Virus record (IMG/VR): IMGVR_UViG_3300031977_001476
Span: 1 to 34,515 of that record
Source of the DNA: a virus
Length of the DNA: 34,515 nucleotides
Reading direction: 5' to 3' (one strand)
A model generated the notes under the pieces. It was not told the origin of the DNA. It made no database searches and saw only the letters and a list, made by a program, of their open reading frames with translations. Each line of letters starts with the position of its first letter. Position 1 is the first letter of the stretch. This document shows positions 5,757 through 14,527 of the stretch, one piece after another. The translations under genes and the position numbers were made by a program.

Positions 5757-7880
5757 GTGTTCAATTTAAACGTAACAGCGCAGGATTCTGCGTTGGACTT
5801 AGCTCTTGCGTATGCTGAATATGGACTGAGCGTTATACCTCTACAGAGGCATAATAAAGTTCCGCCTAAAGAATTAGGCAGTTGGGAAAAATACAAGACA
5901 GAGCAACCAACGACAGAACAAATAGAGAAATGGTTCAAGGGGAGAAACGATTTAGTTGTAGCCTTGGTCTGCGGTAAGTTTATTGTCGTAGATGCAGATA
6001 CACCTGAATCAGTTAATTGGGCAGAAGCCAATTTACCAGTAACACCTTTTAAGGTTGCAACTGGTAAGGGTATGCACTATTACTATAACAATCCGGAAAA
6101 CTTTACAACTTACGTAGCTAGAAGGACTGAATCAACAGACCCAGCTAAACTTATTGACTTACGCGGCGTCGGTGGCTTAATCATTGCTCCACATAATATA
6201 CATGCTACTGGCGCCATCTACGAACCTATTGTCATACATGACTGGGGCCTAAACGATGTTGATGATCTTCCGGACTTTACCAAAGAGTTATGGGTAAAGA
6301 TTACCGGAGCAGAAAAATTAAACGGTAAGCCCATATCTGCTCCGTTATCAATTAAGGGTGTAAAAGAAGGAAGTAGGAACGACCAAGCTGCAAGACTGGC
6401 TGGTTATTTAATAGCTAAAGATATTAACGTAGATTTTGTAGAGTTTTTTGTTCAATCTTGGAACAGACAAAACAATCCACCTTTAGATGAAACAGAAATA
6501 TCTACTACAGTTAATTCAATACAAAAGACGCATGATCGTAAAAACCAACAAGCACCTGCTTATATAAAAAGTACGCGTTCAATTGCTGAGCCAACTAACT
6601 TATATAGTCCTCCAGGTGTTCTCAAAGATATATACGATTACTCGGAGAATATAGCCAAGATATCCCAGCCAGCTATAAGTATGCAAGCCGCTCTATCCGT
6701 TGGATCTGTTGCCGCAGGAAGAATGTATAGAACAGATATGAATAACTTTTCATCTTTATTTTTTATGTGTATTGCTAAATCGGGTCAAGGCAAAGAGAAC
6801 GTAAAGACTGTTGTTGAATCTATATTAGATAAAGCAGACCATTCTGATTTAATGGCTGGTGATGGTTATACATCTAGTGGTGCTATTTATTCTTTACTTA
6901 GATATAAACCAACTCATATAACAGTTATGGATGAGTTTGGTAAACGTCTTGAAAGTATATCTAAAGCATCTAACTCTAATAAAGAAGACGCTCTGCAAGT
7001 GCTAATGGAAACGTGGGGTAGGTGTCATGGTGTCTTGCGTCCAGATAATTATTCAATGATGACGCTCAATCAAAAACAACAAAAGGAAGCTATGGATAGG
7101 TCTACGATTAAACCTGCTATTACGTTAGTCGGTATGAGTGTTCCTAAAAACTTTTATGGTGCTTTATCAACTGGGCGTATTGTTGACGGTTTCTTAAATA
7201 GATTTATTGTTGTTGAATCTCACGTGCCAAGAAGCGTTGGCAGAATGATACCTTACGTTGAGCCACCTAAAGCTGTATACGATTGGGTGACTGATGTAAG
7301 ACAAACTAATAACGAAATGGAGCAGATAGCTAGAGATAATGCTGAGCTAGATTTTAAACAACGCATACTTACCTTTGATGACGATAGTAGAAACTTATTA
7401 GAAAAACTTGCATACGACTTAGTGGACCAACAAAACAAATTAGAAAAAGAAGGTTTAGAAGTATTGCTATCTAGAACTAGAGAAAAAGCTATGCGCTTAG
7501 CTTTAATAGGAGCTTTGGCTGATAACAAAAGAGCTAAAACTATTAGCGGTGATATAACCCAATGGGCTATTGATTATGTTAATTATTACGACCAGTTATT
7601 AATAGAATCTTGTAAAGACAAAGTTGCAGGATCTGAAATGGAAGGACGTATCAAACAGATACTTAGCTTTATTCGTTCTCAAGGCGAGTGGGGTATTAGT
7701 AAACGTGATATTGATAGACGTGAAATATTTAGAAGTATGAAGTCATACGAAGTAAAAGAAATTATAGAAAGACTTAAAAACTCAGGAGAGATACAAGAAA
7801 AGGATGTGAAGAAATCTAATACAGGTCGACCAACCAAGCGTATTGTTGCAATAGACCCTGAGTTTTTTAACGAGGATTGA
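5757..7880 (+). CDS. primase-helicase: prim-pol (archaeo-eukaryotic primase) N-domain fused to DUF3987-type ATPase
   Basis: The frame opens with GTG 5757, three bases after the HTH gene. N-terminal residues 11-190 are a prim-pol domain: the YGLSVIPL opening, catalytic Asp79/Asp81 in VVDADTP, GKGMH at 103-107 and a GGLIIAPHNIH segment. A short KGVKEGSRNDQAARLAGYL linker resembles the primase C-terminal helical module. The second half matches DUF3987-type ATPases: a P-loop-like SGQGKENV near residues 342-349, an ITVMDEF Walker B near 388-394, and a C-terminal winged-helix-like end with a basic GRPTKR. It should prime and unwind phage DNA. No separate DNA polymerase gene is visible here, so prim-pol may also polymerise, or a polymerase lies outside the window. 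Confidence 0.9.
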   Translation: MFNLNVTAQDSALDLALAYAEYGLSVIPLQRHNKVPPKELGSWEKYKTEQPTTEQIEKWFKGRNDLVVALVCGKFIVVDADTPESVNWAEANLPVTPFKVATGKGMHYYYNNPENFTTYVARRTESTDPAKLIDLRGVGGLIIAPHNIHATGAIYEPIVIHDWGLNDVDDLPDFTKELWVKITGAEKLNGKPISAPLSIKGVKEGSRNDQAARLAGYLIAKDINVDFVEFFVQSWNRQNNPPLDETEISTTVNSIQKTHDRKNQQAPAYIKSTRSIAEPTNLYSPPGVLKDIYDYSENIAKISQPAISMQAALSVGSVAAGRMYRTDMNNFSSLFFMCIAKSGQGKENVKTVVESILDKADHSDLMAGDGYTSSGAIYSLLRYKPTHITVMDEFGKRLESISKASNSNKEDALQVLMETWGRCHGVLRPDNYSMMTLNQKQQKEAMDRSTIKPAITLVGMSVPKNFYGALSTGRIVDGFLNRFIVVESHVPRSVGRMIPYVEPPKAVYDWVTDVRQTNNEMEQIARDNAELDFKQRILTFDDDSRNLLEKLAYDLVDQQNKLEKEGLEVLLSRTREKAMRLALIGALADNKRAKTISGDITQWAIDYVNYYDQLLIESCKDKVAGSEMEGRIKQILSFIRSQGEWGISKRDIDRREIFRSMKSYEVKEIIERLKNSGEIQEKDVKKSNTGRPTKRIVAIDPEFFNED

Positions 7881-8005
7881 TGAGAAGATTTATAGGTAAT
7901 TTAATTAATAGATTTTTAGAGTGGTCTTTCCAAAGACAGGAAGACAAATTTATGAGACAAGCATATGAAGATAGACAGAAGAGCCTTAAAAGAAAGTGTA
8001 AGTGA
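7880..8005 (+). CDS. small basic hypothetical protein (41 aa)
   Basis: The primase stop and this start share TGATG, so the 41-codon frame is probably translated by reinitiation. The product begins MRRFIGNLINRFLEWSFQRQ, a strongly amphipathic basic helix, and continues with alternating Arg/Lys and acidic residues to a basic end, KRKCK. It overlaps the following membrane protein gene by 41 bases in another frame. No family is known to me; a short membrane-surface or nucleic-acid-binding helix is possible. It could be spurious, but the exact stop/start overlap matches its neighbours. Confidence 0.45.
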   Translation: MRRFIGNLINRFLEWSFQRQEDKFMRQAYEDRQKSLKRKCK

Positions 8006-8177
8006 TGTAGGCTTGGGTATTCTTATAGCAATACCTTTGAGCTTTGCCGTATTAAATGTATGTACTTATCTGGGGTTAGACAATTTAACTATTTCAATAA
8101 TACAAGTTGCAGTCTTTACAATCGTTGGAATTATTAGAAAGTATTGCGTAAGAGTAATATTTAAAAAAGGAGATTAA
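7965..8177 (+). CDS. two-span small membrane protein (70 aa), DUF7220-like
   Basis: The 70-aa protein has a basic amphipathic start (MKIDRRALKESVSDVG), two membrane spans (about residues 17-36 and 40-57) and a basic end, RKYCVRVIFKKGD. This plan, with both ends positively charged and therefore probably cytoplasmic, matches small phage proteins I remember as DUF7220-like; this is recall, not a search result. It is located between the primase and the nuclease genes and overlaps the preceding small frame. The start codon lacks a strong ribosome-binding site. Confidence 0.65.
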   Translation: MKIDRRALKESVSDVGLGILIAIPLSFAVLNVCTYLGLDNLTISIIQVAVFTIVGIIRKYCVRVIFKKGD

Positions 8178-8294
8178 ATGAAAGTTGCCTGGCAGTTATT
8201 AAAAGATTTTTTAGAAGAATGCATATCTCAAGGAGTTCAGCCAGATCCGGAAGAATTACTTGAGATGATGCAAAATTTTGAACAGGAGGAATAA
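8178..8294 (+). CDS. small acidic hypothetical protein (38 aa)
   Basis: ATG 8178 directly follows the previous stop and has an excellent ribosome-binding site (AAGGAGAT, seven bases upstream). The 38-aa product is acidic and helical: MKVAWQLLKDFLEECISQGV leads into a Pro/Asp turn and a Glu-rich tail. The AGGAGG near its 3' end serves the following nuclease gene. Tight packing and the strong translation signal make it a real gene. Function unknown; helix-turn-helix hairpins of this size often act as small protein-binding modulators. Confidence 0.65.
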   Translation: MKVAWQLLKDFLEECISQGVQPDPEELLEMMQNFEQEE

Positions 8295-8780
8295 GTGGAA
8301 CAACCAAAACCAAAGATGGAGAATATTAACGATCAGAAGCGAGAGGAACGTGTTGCTGGTTTTATAGAAGGACTCTGGAATGTTAGATGTCATAAGCTTC
8401 CAGTATCATACGGCCTAGATTACTGGTGCGAAAGCAAAGAAGTTTCTTTTTGGCTAGAAGTAAAGTGCAGAAGTTTTGGTATAGATAAGTATGACACTTT
8501 ATTGTTATCGTCTAGCAAACTACGAATGGGTGCTGCCTTATCGGCTGCAACTAACCATCCTTTTGTTATTGTTTACGCTATGACTGATAGCGTTTACAGT
8601 CATACGTGGCAAAGAGATAAAGTGTATGACGTTAGGTTTGGAACGGTAGCAGAGCCTGTATATGAGGAAGACTCAGAACCATACATACATTTTAGTAAAG
8701 ATGAGTTGGAGTGTTTGTCCCCACATCCTTTAGGTTTTGATAGAGAAGAAATGGGATTAGTTAAAAACTATAAAAAATAA
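8295..8780 (+). CDS. putative PD-(D/E)XK nuclease-fold protein (161 aa)
   Basis: The gene starts with GTG 8295 immediately after the previous stop, preceded by AGGAGG at a good distance. The core of the product shows the nuclease-fold signature: an N-terminal helix with REERVAGFIEGLW, Asp42 in GLDYW, and Glu55-Val-Lys57 in FWLEVKCRS, followed by strand-helix elements (HPFVIVYAMTD). The distance between Asp and ExK fits the PD-(D/E)XK superfamily. DNA substrate unknown: it could be a structure-specific or nicking enzyme in recombination, or a nuclease-fold protein acting on host DNA. It lies in a run of overlapping genes with a resolvase-like nuclease. Confidence 0.65.
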   Translation: MEQPKPKMENINDQKREERVAGFIEGLWNVRCHKLPVSYGLDYWCESKEVSFWLEVKCRSFGIDKYDTLLLSSSKLRMGAALSAATNHPFVIVYAMTDSVYSHTWQRDKVYDVRFGTVAEPVYEEDSEPYIHFSKDELECLSPHPLGFDREEMGLVKNYKK

Positions 8781-8956
8781 TGACGCAATATAAAGAATTA
8801 GTAGAAGAGCAAAGACTTAAATTAAGCAGAGAAAAGTCTAAATGGTATATACACGTTAACAACGGGGGCGGTTATACAGAAATAAAACAAGGTAATATTA
8901 TTAGAATAAAAAACCATAAAACAGGAAAGATTAAAATTATTAAAGATGACGATTAA
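8780..8956 (+). CDS. small basic hypothetical protein (58 aa)
   Basis: The frame shares TAATG with the upstream stop (ATG 8780) and overlaps the resolvase start by eleven bases. The 58-aa product has a charged N-terminal helix, then a beta-rich segment WYIHVNNGGGYTEIKQGNII and a Lys/Ile-alternating end. It looks like a tiny beta-barrel or SH3-like fold, basic overall, which would suit nucleic-acid binding. No family recognised. Overlaps at both ends tie it to the two nuclease genes. Confidence 0.6.
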   Translation: MTQYKELVEEQRLKLSREKSKWYIHVNNGGGYTEIKQGNIIRIKNHKTGKIKIIKDDD

Positions 8957-9380
8957 CAGTAGAAACAAAGGCGCTCAGTTTGAAAGAGATATAGCAAAAA
9001 TTTTAAATGAGTTTTTTGAAAAAGAGGGTATTGATTATCAGACTAAAAGAAATTTAGATCAGTATCAAGGTGCTGGACAATGCGATTTGAATATGCCTTA
9101 TCATGCTGTTGAGTGTAAGTTTTATAAAGAGGGTACAGGATTAAAAAGCGCTTGGTGGAACCAGGTGTGTGAATCTGCGCAAGGCAGAATACCAGTTTTA
9201 ATATTTAAGTTTAACAGAAGGCCAATACAAGTTTGTATACCTTTACATGCGATTAATACTGAGTGGGAAGAGGATAATAAAAAGATAGCTTTTATGCCTA
9301 TGGATGAATGGTTAGAAATTTTAAAAAGAAACTGGAAAATTTATTCTATGTTAGATCGTCTTAAGGGTGTTAAAAATTAA
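8946..9380 (+). CDS. Holliday-junction-resolvase-like PD-(D/E)XK endonuclease
   Basis: The 144-aa protein has the archaeal Hjc/HJR-like layout: NKGAQFERDIAKILNEFF (catalytic Glu13 in the first helix), GAGQCDLNM with Asp47, and AVECKFYK with Glu56-Cys-Lys58, followed by a Trp-rich helix (AWWNQVCESA) and a PVLIFKFNRRPIQVCI strand. Small PD-(D/E)XK enzymes of this shape resolve branched DNA before packaging. It is the last rightward gene and ends six bases before the stop of the leftward 996-aa gene, with no clear hairpin terminator between the two converging operons. Confidence 0.8.
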   Translation: MTINSRNKGAQFERDIAKILNEFFEKEGIDYQTKRNLDQYQGAGQCDLNMPYHAVECKFYKEGTGLKSAWWNQVCESAQGRIPVLIFKFNRRPIQVCIPLHAINTEWEEDNKKIAFMPMDEWLEILKRNWKIYSMLDRLKGVKN

Positions 9381-9386
9381 ATTTAT

Positions 9387-12377
9387 TTAGCCAAGTCTTT
9401 GTGATCTTTGGGCTATATCTATATTAGCTGGAGATCCGCCTAATAAACTTTGACTTACGGGAGCTTGACTAGGAGCTGCGACTGGAGATATTTCTGGAAG
9501 ATCTCCAAGATCTGCAGACAATCTAGGTTGAGTTGCTTCTCTTCCTAAATTCATCAGTTCAGATGCGCTTTCTTGTAAAAGTCCTCTAATGCTTTGCCCC
9601 TCTTCGGTTTCTTCTAAAGCTCTTAAACCTTCTGTAGCTTGCTCTCCGGCCTGTATTGTTTGCAAGTAAATGTCTCTAAAACCTCCACGTGTTATAGTTT
9701 GCGCAAAATAATCTAAAACCTTAGCAATAGATCCTTTATCTTGTTTTGCAAATAAAGGAACCAATCTTGGGTTAGAAAAAATTTGTTTGTAAAACCCAAG
9801 CATCGCAACCGTTGGCCAAAGAGATACATTAAAAACATTTAAAGCAACCGTAGCTGCTACAAGAGCACCAGCTTGTCCTCCACTTGGTTCTCCTGCCGTT
9901 GATCTTAAAGTTTTTGCAAAATTCTTTAAAGAAAATGTTAAATCTTTTCCAAACATAGCCTCTAGCGTATCGTCGCCATACATCGTTAAAGCTCTTTCTA
10001 AATTGCCTGGTTTAAATATATCGTTTAATTTAGTGCTACCTGTTTGTACGCTGTCTTTAATAATTTCTTCTAACGCTTGCTCTTGTATGTCAGTAAAAGC
10101 ATCTGCGGTAACTGCATTTTTAACCCTTAATATATCATCTGATGATTTTGGTCTAAATACTATTTTTACAACCTCTTCTGGAGATGCTGAATCTATACGA
10201 TCAAAGATTTTAGCTTTTTGTATATCTGCTGCTTCTGCACTTACTTTAGCTTTGTTTTTTAAAGCATCTATAAATCTTACAAAACTTTGAGGAGCTCCAG
10301 TTGTAGCTTCTAGCTGGGGTATTCTTCCTGATAACTCAGAAATTATTTCGTCTAATTCTCTTGAATTTAAGTTAGGTTTTAGCCTTGCAAAATCGTCTAT
10401 TGCTTGAAAAAATTCTGTAGATTTATTTCCTAACAAAGGCTCTAATTTTTTTCTATCTTTTAAAATAATATTAGAAAAAGAAGCTGGTTTAATAAACCCG
10501 GTTTTAGAATCTATTACAGCAGCATTAGATTTTTCTTGCATGTATCTTCTTAATAATTTTTGCCTTAAAGGAAGTCTTTGATCAACTGGTATTGCTTGAA
10601 TTATGGCTTTCATGTCTCCAGCTTGATTTATTCCAAAAACTAAATCATATACGTCATCTCCGTCTATTTCTCTTTCACTCATTACTTTTTTAACTTTTGC
10701 GTTATCAAAAGGTAAATGGTTTTTATAATATCTGGCATTTTCTCTGTTAAGGTCCTTTATTATATCTACTACTTTATTCTTATCTCCTTTTATAGTATGT
10801 AAATTGTTTGGCAAATCTATAATTTTATTATTTACAGCTTTGTATGCTTGATCTAAAGCCTCAACAGCATCTCCAGAAAGAACTTTTGTGTCTCTGGCAG
10901 CTCTTAAAATTTTTCTTGTTTCAACAAGATCTTTAAGAGTGTATTTTGAATTTACCAATATTTCATTTCTTAATTTTTTTATTACGTTTGGGATATTGCC
11001 CTCGCCTATACCCCTTCCTCTTTTTAAAATTTCATCTAATTCCATTCCTATGTCAGTTAAGTCTACGGTATATTCTGGATTTAATTTATTTATTCTATTG
11101 GCTATTGATCCATATGCTTCTCTATGGCCATCTTGAATTGCCTTATAAGCGCCTGCTATTGTATCTTGAACATTTTTTCCAAGTTCTTTTTTTCCTTGCA
11201 ATATAGTAGAGTTAAAACCGCCTGTTGAAGAAGCTAAGTCATTCATTAGCTTTTTCAAATCATTTGTTACGTTTTCTTCTGCTTTTTCTAACGCTGTTCT
11301 TTTTGCTTTTAGTTCTGCTATGACTTTTGAATCTGTTTCTGAAAATATAGAGTATTCATCTAGTTTGGCTTTTTTGTCAGCTATTTGTCTTTTTAGCTTT
11401 TCTAAAGCTTGAAAATTGTAACCAATGGTTTCTCTTTCTCTCTTTTTTTTGCCAAAAACAGTTTCTCCGGCTTCTTGGAATCTTCCTGGTATGGGTCTTC
11501 CTAAACCTGTTTGAGTGGGAAGGGCCGCAAATTTAAAAACTTCTATTTCTCCTCTTTTTGCAGCTTGGTCTATTTCTTTTTCGGTAGCTTTTCTTCCGAG
11601 TTTTTTATCAAATCTTAAAACATCGTCTAAACTATATTTTTTACCTTCAATGAATTTTTGTCTTATAACATCTGAGTCAACCTTTCTACCAAAAAAAGCT
11701 CCGATAGCTTTTGCTCCCAGCTCTCCTAAACCTTGACCAGTAACGCCAATAGTAAATTCTGTTCCTAATAAATCGGCTAATTCGTTAGCATCTTTATCCT
11801 GGAATCCTTGTAATACGTCTATTGATTCTTCAGCTGCCTTACCGCCAGCTGCTCCAATACCAGATGATATAGATCTGCTTACAGTTGGAGCTTTAAATAA
11901 ATATTGAATACCTTTTAATAATCTTCCTTGAGGGCTAAGGGCTGCAATCGCTCCAGCGATAGGACCAATAGCTCCAGCAAAATCTGCGTAGTCGCCAGCG
12001 CTACCAAACTTGTTTTCATCTATAACAATATTTTTATCAGACTGTTGATCTTCATCTAACAATCCTTTTTCAATAAGAACTCTTTGTCCTTCTGGAGTAA
12101 TAGCAAAATCGCCTTTAGTTGTTCTAGTAAATCCTGTACTATCAACGTAAGCTCTTAAGACATTTTCTTTTTCTTCTCTTTTTTCCTGTCTTGCTAAAGC
12201 TTGTCTTAACCTTGGAACGTTAATACCTGTTTCGTAATCAAAGTATATAGAATCAAAAAGAGGCGACGCCTCTTTCTTTGCAATTTCTGACTTAAGTATC
12301 CTTACGGCTTCTTCTCTTGAATTAGCTTCTACCGGTATTGTAAGATCATCCGTTAATCTGAATCTGTAAGTCTTCAT
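9387..12377 (-). CDS. very large internal-virion / DNA-ejection-type protein (996 aa)
   Basis: The 996-aa frame is the last gene of the leftward late operon. It starts with a short beta-rich module (TYRFRLTDDLTIPVEANSRE), then long helical stretches with Lys/Glu coiled-coil character (about residues 325-390). Small-residue hydrophobic segments occur early (GAIGPIAGAIAALSPQG) and late (GALVAATVALNVFNVSLW), followed by a Pro/Ala/Ser-rich tail. Size, composition and position after the other large late proteins fit podovirus internal-virion proteins that help deliver DNA across the host envelope. No lytic transglycosylase motif was recognised. It overlaps the upstream gene as ATGA. Confidence 0.6.
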   Translation of the reverse strand: MKTYRFRLTDDLTIPVEANSREEAVRILKSEIAKKEASPLFDSIYFDYETGINVPRLRQALARQEKREEKENVLRAYVDSTGFTRTTKGDFAITPEGQRVLIEKGLLDEDQQSDKNIVIDENKFGSAGDYADFAGAIGPIAGAIAALSPQGRLLKGIQYLFKAPTVSRSISSGIGAAGGKAAEESIDVLQGFQDKDANELADLLGTEFTIGVTGQGLGELGAKAIGAFFGRKVDSDVIRQKFIEGKKYSLDDVLRFDKKLGRKATEKEIDQAAKRGEIEVFKFAALPTQTGLGRPIPGRFQEAGETVFGKKKRERETIGYNFQALEKLKRQIADKKAKLDEYSIFSETDSKVIAELKAKRTALEKAEENVTNDLKKLMNDLASSTGGFNSTILQGKKELGKNVQDTIAGAYKAIQDGHREAYGSIANRINKLNPEYTVDLTDIGMELDEILKRGRGIGEGNIPNVIKKLRNEILVNSKYTLKDLVETRKILRAARDTKVLSGDAVEALDQAYKAVNNKIIDLPNNLHTIKGDKNKVVDIIKDLNRENARYYKNHLPFDNAKVKKVMSEREIDGDDVYDLVFGINQAGDMKAIIQAIPVDQRLPLRQKLLRRYMQEKSNAAVIDSKTGFIKPASFSNIILKDRKKLEPLLGNKSTEFFQAIDDFARLKPNLNSRELDEIISELSGRIPQLEATTGAPQSFVRFIDALKNKAKVSAEAADIQKAKIFDRIDSASPEEVVKIVFRPKSSDDILRVKNAVTADAFTDIQEQALEEIIKDSVQTGSTKLNDIFKPGNLERALTMYGDDTLEAMFGKDLTFSLKNFAKTLRSTAGEPSGGQAGALVAATVALNVFNVSLWPTVAMLGFYKQIFSNPRLVPLFAKQDKGSIAKVLDYFAQTITRGGFRDIYLQTIQAGEQATEGLRALEETEEGQSIRGLLQESASELMNLGREATQPRLSADLGDLPEISPVAAPSQAPVSQSLLGGSPANIDIAQRSQRLG

Positions 12378-14527
12378 AAAACATCAAATAAATTTTTATC
12401 TCTCAAGTCTATATCAACAATACTACTTAAATCTACATCCTTAGAAGATCCGGTAACATCTGATTGGAGAATGCTTTGTATTAAAGAAAAATATGGGGAT
12501 ATAGCCCTTGTTCCAACTCCTGCATATGCGGGATTTTGTATAATTTCAAAATTTGAAGCAATTGACCTTTTTTTATCTTTATTATTTATAATTAAACTTT
12601 GTCTAGCATTTTTAAGTTTTTTCAATATTTCTTTAGGATCTCCTGTAAGATCTAAATCTCCAAACACCCTATCTACTATATCTCTATCTAAGTTAGATAT
12701 AGTTCTTCCAGATTCATTTAATATTTCTCTAATACTTCTTTGTTTTACTTGTTCTATATAATTTTTAATTTTTGTAGCATCTGATACGTTTGGATTATCT
12801 ATCCCAATAAATGCAGATGCCTCGTCTTTAAATCTTGCAAGTCTTCCCGGTAAGCCAGTTATTGGCACTCCTTTTTCTTGGGCCTCTTCAAATAAAGATA
12901 TTGCATCATTCATAATACCTATAGATGCCTGAGTTCCTTCATAGTTTTTTATAGTATCACTCATTTCTGTAGTCATAGCGTTTAAACTTTTTAATTCAGA
13001 TGGTTTTAGTGCTGTTGTTCCCTGGCTTTTAATACGTTCTAATTCTAATTCTTGAGCAAGTTTTTGTTCTTCTAAATCTCTCAGCCCTCTTTCCTCAGCT
13101 GCAAGCGCCGCACCTTTTGCTAAGCCAGATGCCATATCTTCTGAAGTAGCTAAGCCTTTTGATAGGTTGGCAACAAATCTTACAAAGTTTGGACTAGAAA
13201 ATACGTTGCCTGCTTTTTCAAAATCTCCTGCTGGAACCACCTTTGGCTTTGTTTCCGTAATAGTTTCTTCTGTTGTAGCTACAATATCTTCAGCAACAGC
13301 TTCTCCTTCTGGCTTTTCTTCAACTACTTCCTCAGCTGTTTTTTCTGTAGTTGTTGCTACTTCCTCTTCAGCTTCTACGTCTTCAGTTACTGTATCTGCT
13401 GGAGATGGGGTCTTTTCTAAATCTTCTAATTGTTTTGATAGGGTGTCTGGAGTTACTTCTCCTACAGAGGCTTCCAAAATAATACTGTCCAAAGTTTCTG
13501 GAGTTTCTCCACCCGTTAAACCGTACCTTTGAATTTCTTGTAAATTTTCTGCAAAAGTTCCTTGTCCTGAAAAAGGAGTGTCAAATATATCTAAATATTC
13601 TCCTCTACCTTCTTCTCTTGCTTTTTTGGCAGCATCTCTTCCTTTAAAAACACCTACCATTTCTGGGCTAACTATTTTTCTTGCCTGGTTTATTAAGCCT
13701 TCTATTCCCTCTTTTGCAAAATCAACCCCAAACTTTAACGCTAATTCACCCCTTTCATCTGGGCTTATATAAACGTCTTTGTTACCAACTTTTATTGATT
13801 CTGGATCTGCTAAGGTTGAAGATCTTCCTAAAGCCTCAGACTCGATAATTGTTTTTAAGTCGCTTCCATATTCAACATTTGGGTTTTTTACAATACCTGA
13901 AATAATTCTAGGACTTTCTGAAGATAACAATTGTTTAAATTTAGCTGGATCAATTGAAAAAATTCTACCGTCGCTTGTTCGGTATTCATTTGGAGCCAAA
14001 CTTGTTGCCGAAAGAGGCTCTTCTATTACCTCAACAGCATCTAACGAAGCTAAACTTGGATCTGTCATTTCAACAGAAGTATCTGGTAAAGATAAATATT
14101 CTTTAGCCTCTTCATCTGTTAAATTAAAGTTCATTTTTAAACCAAGTATTTGGTTTTCTGTTCCCAGCTCCTTTGTAGCCCTTATATAGCTAAATATTTT
14201 ATCTAACTCTGTAGTTGTAGGAAGCTTCACCTTTGGAGCCAATCTTTTAATTACTTTAGTTTCTGGAATTTCTTGAAATACATTTATATCACCAGTAAAT
14301 TCATCTGCCCCAGGACTAGCGACAGCTGGATTAACACTTCCTCCAAGCTGAGATACAGCCGACTCTATCTGCCTCATATCTAAATTCGGAAGCATTTCTT
14401 TTATTTCTAATGCGTTATAACCTTGAGATACGTAATATTCAATTAATCTTGGTATATCAACTCTAGGCTGAGGTCCAGCGTTTACCACATCCCCCTCGGC
14501 AAACATTCTTCTTTGTAATATATTCAT
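12374..14527 (-). CDS. large internal-virion-type protein with acidic Thr/Glu/Val linker (717 aa)
   Basis: This 717-aa protein begins with MNILQRRMFAEGDVV and a helical domain with a YYVSQGYNALEIKEMLPNLD motif. Its centre (about residues 370-445) is a low-complexity acidic linker of Thr, Glu, Val and Ala. After that come helical segments (AKGAALAAEERGLRDLEEQK), and the C-terminal third has the ALNSMT-like pattern of long amphipathic helices found in structural proteins. It overlaps its neighbours by a few bases on both sides. I infer a virion component ejected or assembled with the 996- and 602-aa proteins. There is no enzymatic motif. Confidence 0.6.
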   Translation of the reverse strand: MNILQRRMFAEGDVVNAGPQPRVDIPRLIEYYVSQGYNALEIKEMLPNLDMRQIESAVSQLGGSVNPAVASPGADEFTGDINVFQEIPETKVIKRLAPKVKLPTTTELDKIFSYIRATKELGTENQILGLKMNFNLTDEEAKEYLSLPDTSVEMTDPSLASLDAVEVIEEPLSATSLAPNEYRTSDGRIFSIDPAKFKQLLSSESPRIISGIVKNPNVEYGSDLKTIIESEALGRSSTLADPESIKVGNKDVYISPDERGELALKFGVDFAKEGIEGLINQARKIVSPEMVGVFKGRDAAKKAREEGRGEYLDIFDTPFSGQGTFAENLQEIQRYGLTGGETPETLDSIILEASVGEVTPDTLSKQLEDLEKTPSPADTVTEDVEAEEEVATTTEKTAEEVVEEKPEGEAVAEDIVATTEETITETKPKVVPAGDFEKAGNVFSSPNFVRFVANLSKGLATSEDMASGLAKGAALAAEERGLRDLEEQKLAQELELERIKSQGTTALKPSELKSLNAMTTEMSDTIKNYEGTQASIGIMNDAISLFEEAQEKGVPITGLPGRLARFKDEASAFIGIDNPNVSDATKIKNYIEQVKQRSIREILNESGRTISNLDRDIVDRVFGDLDLTGDPKEILKKLKNARQSLIINNKDKKRSIASNFEIIQNPAYAGVGTRAISPYFSLIQSILQSDVTGSSKDVDLSSIVDIDLRDKNLFDVL

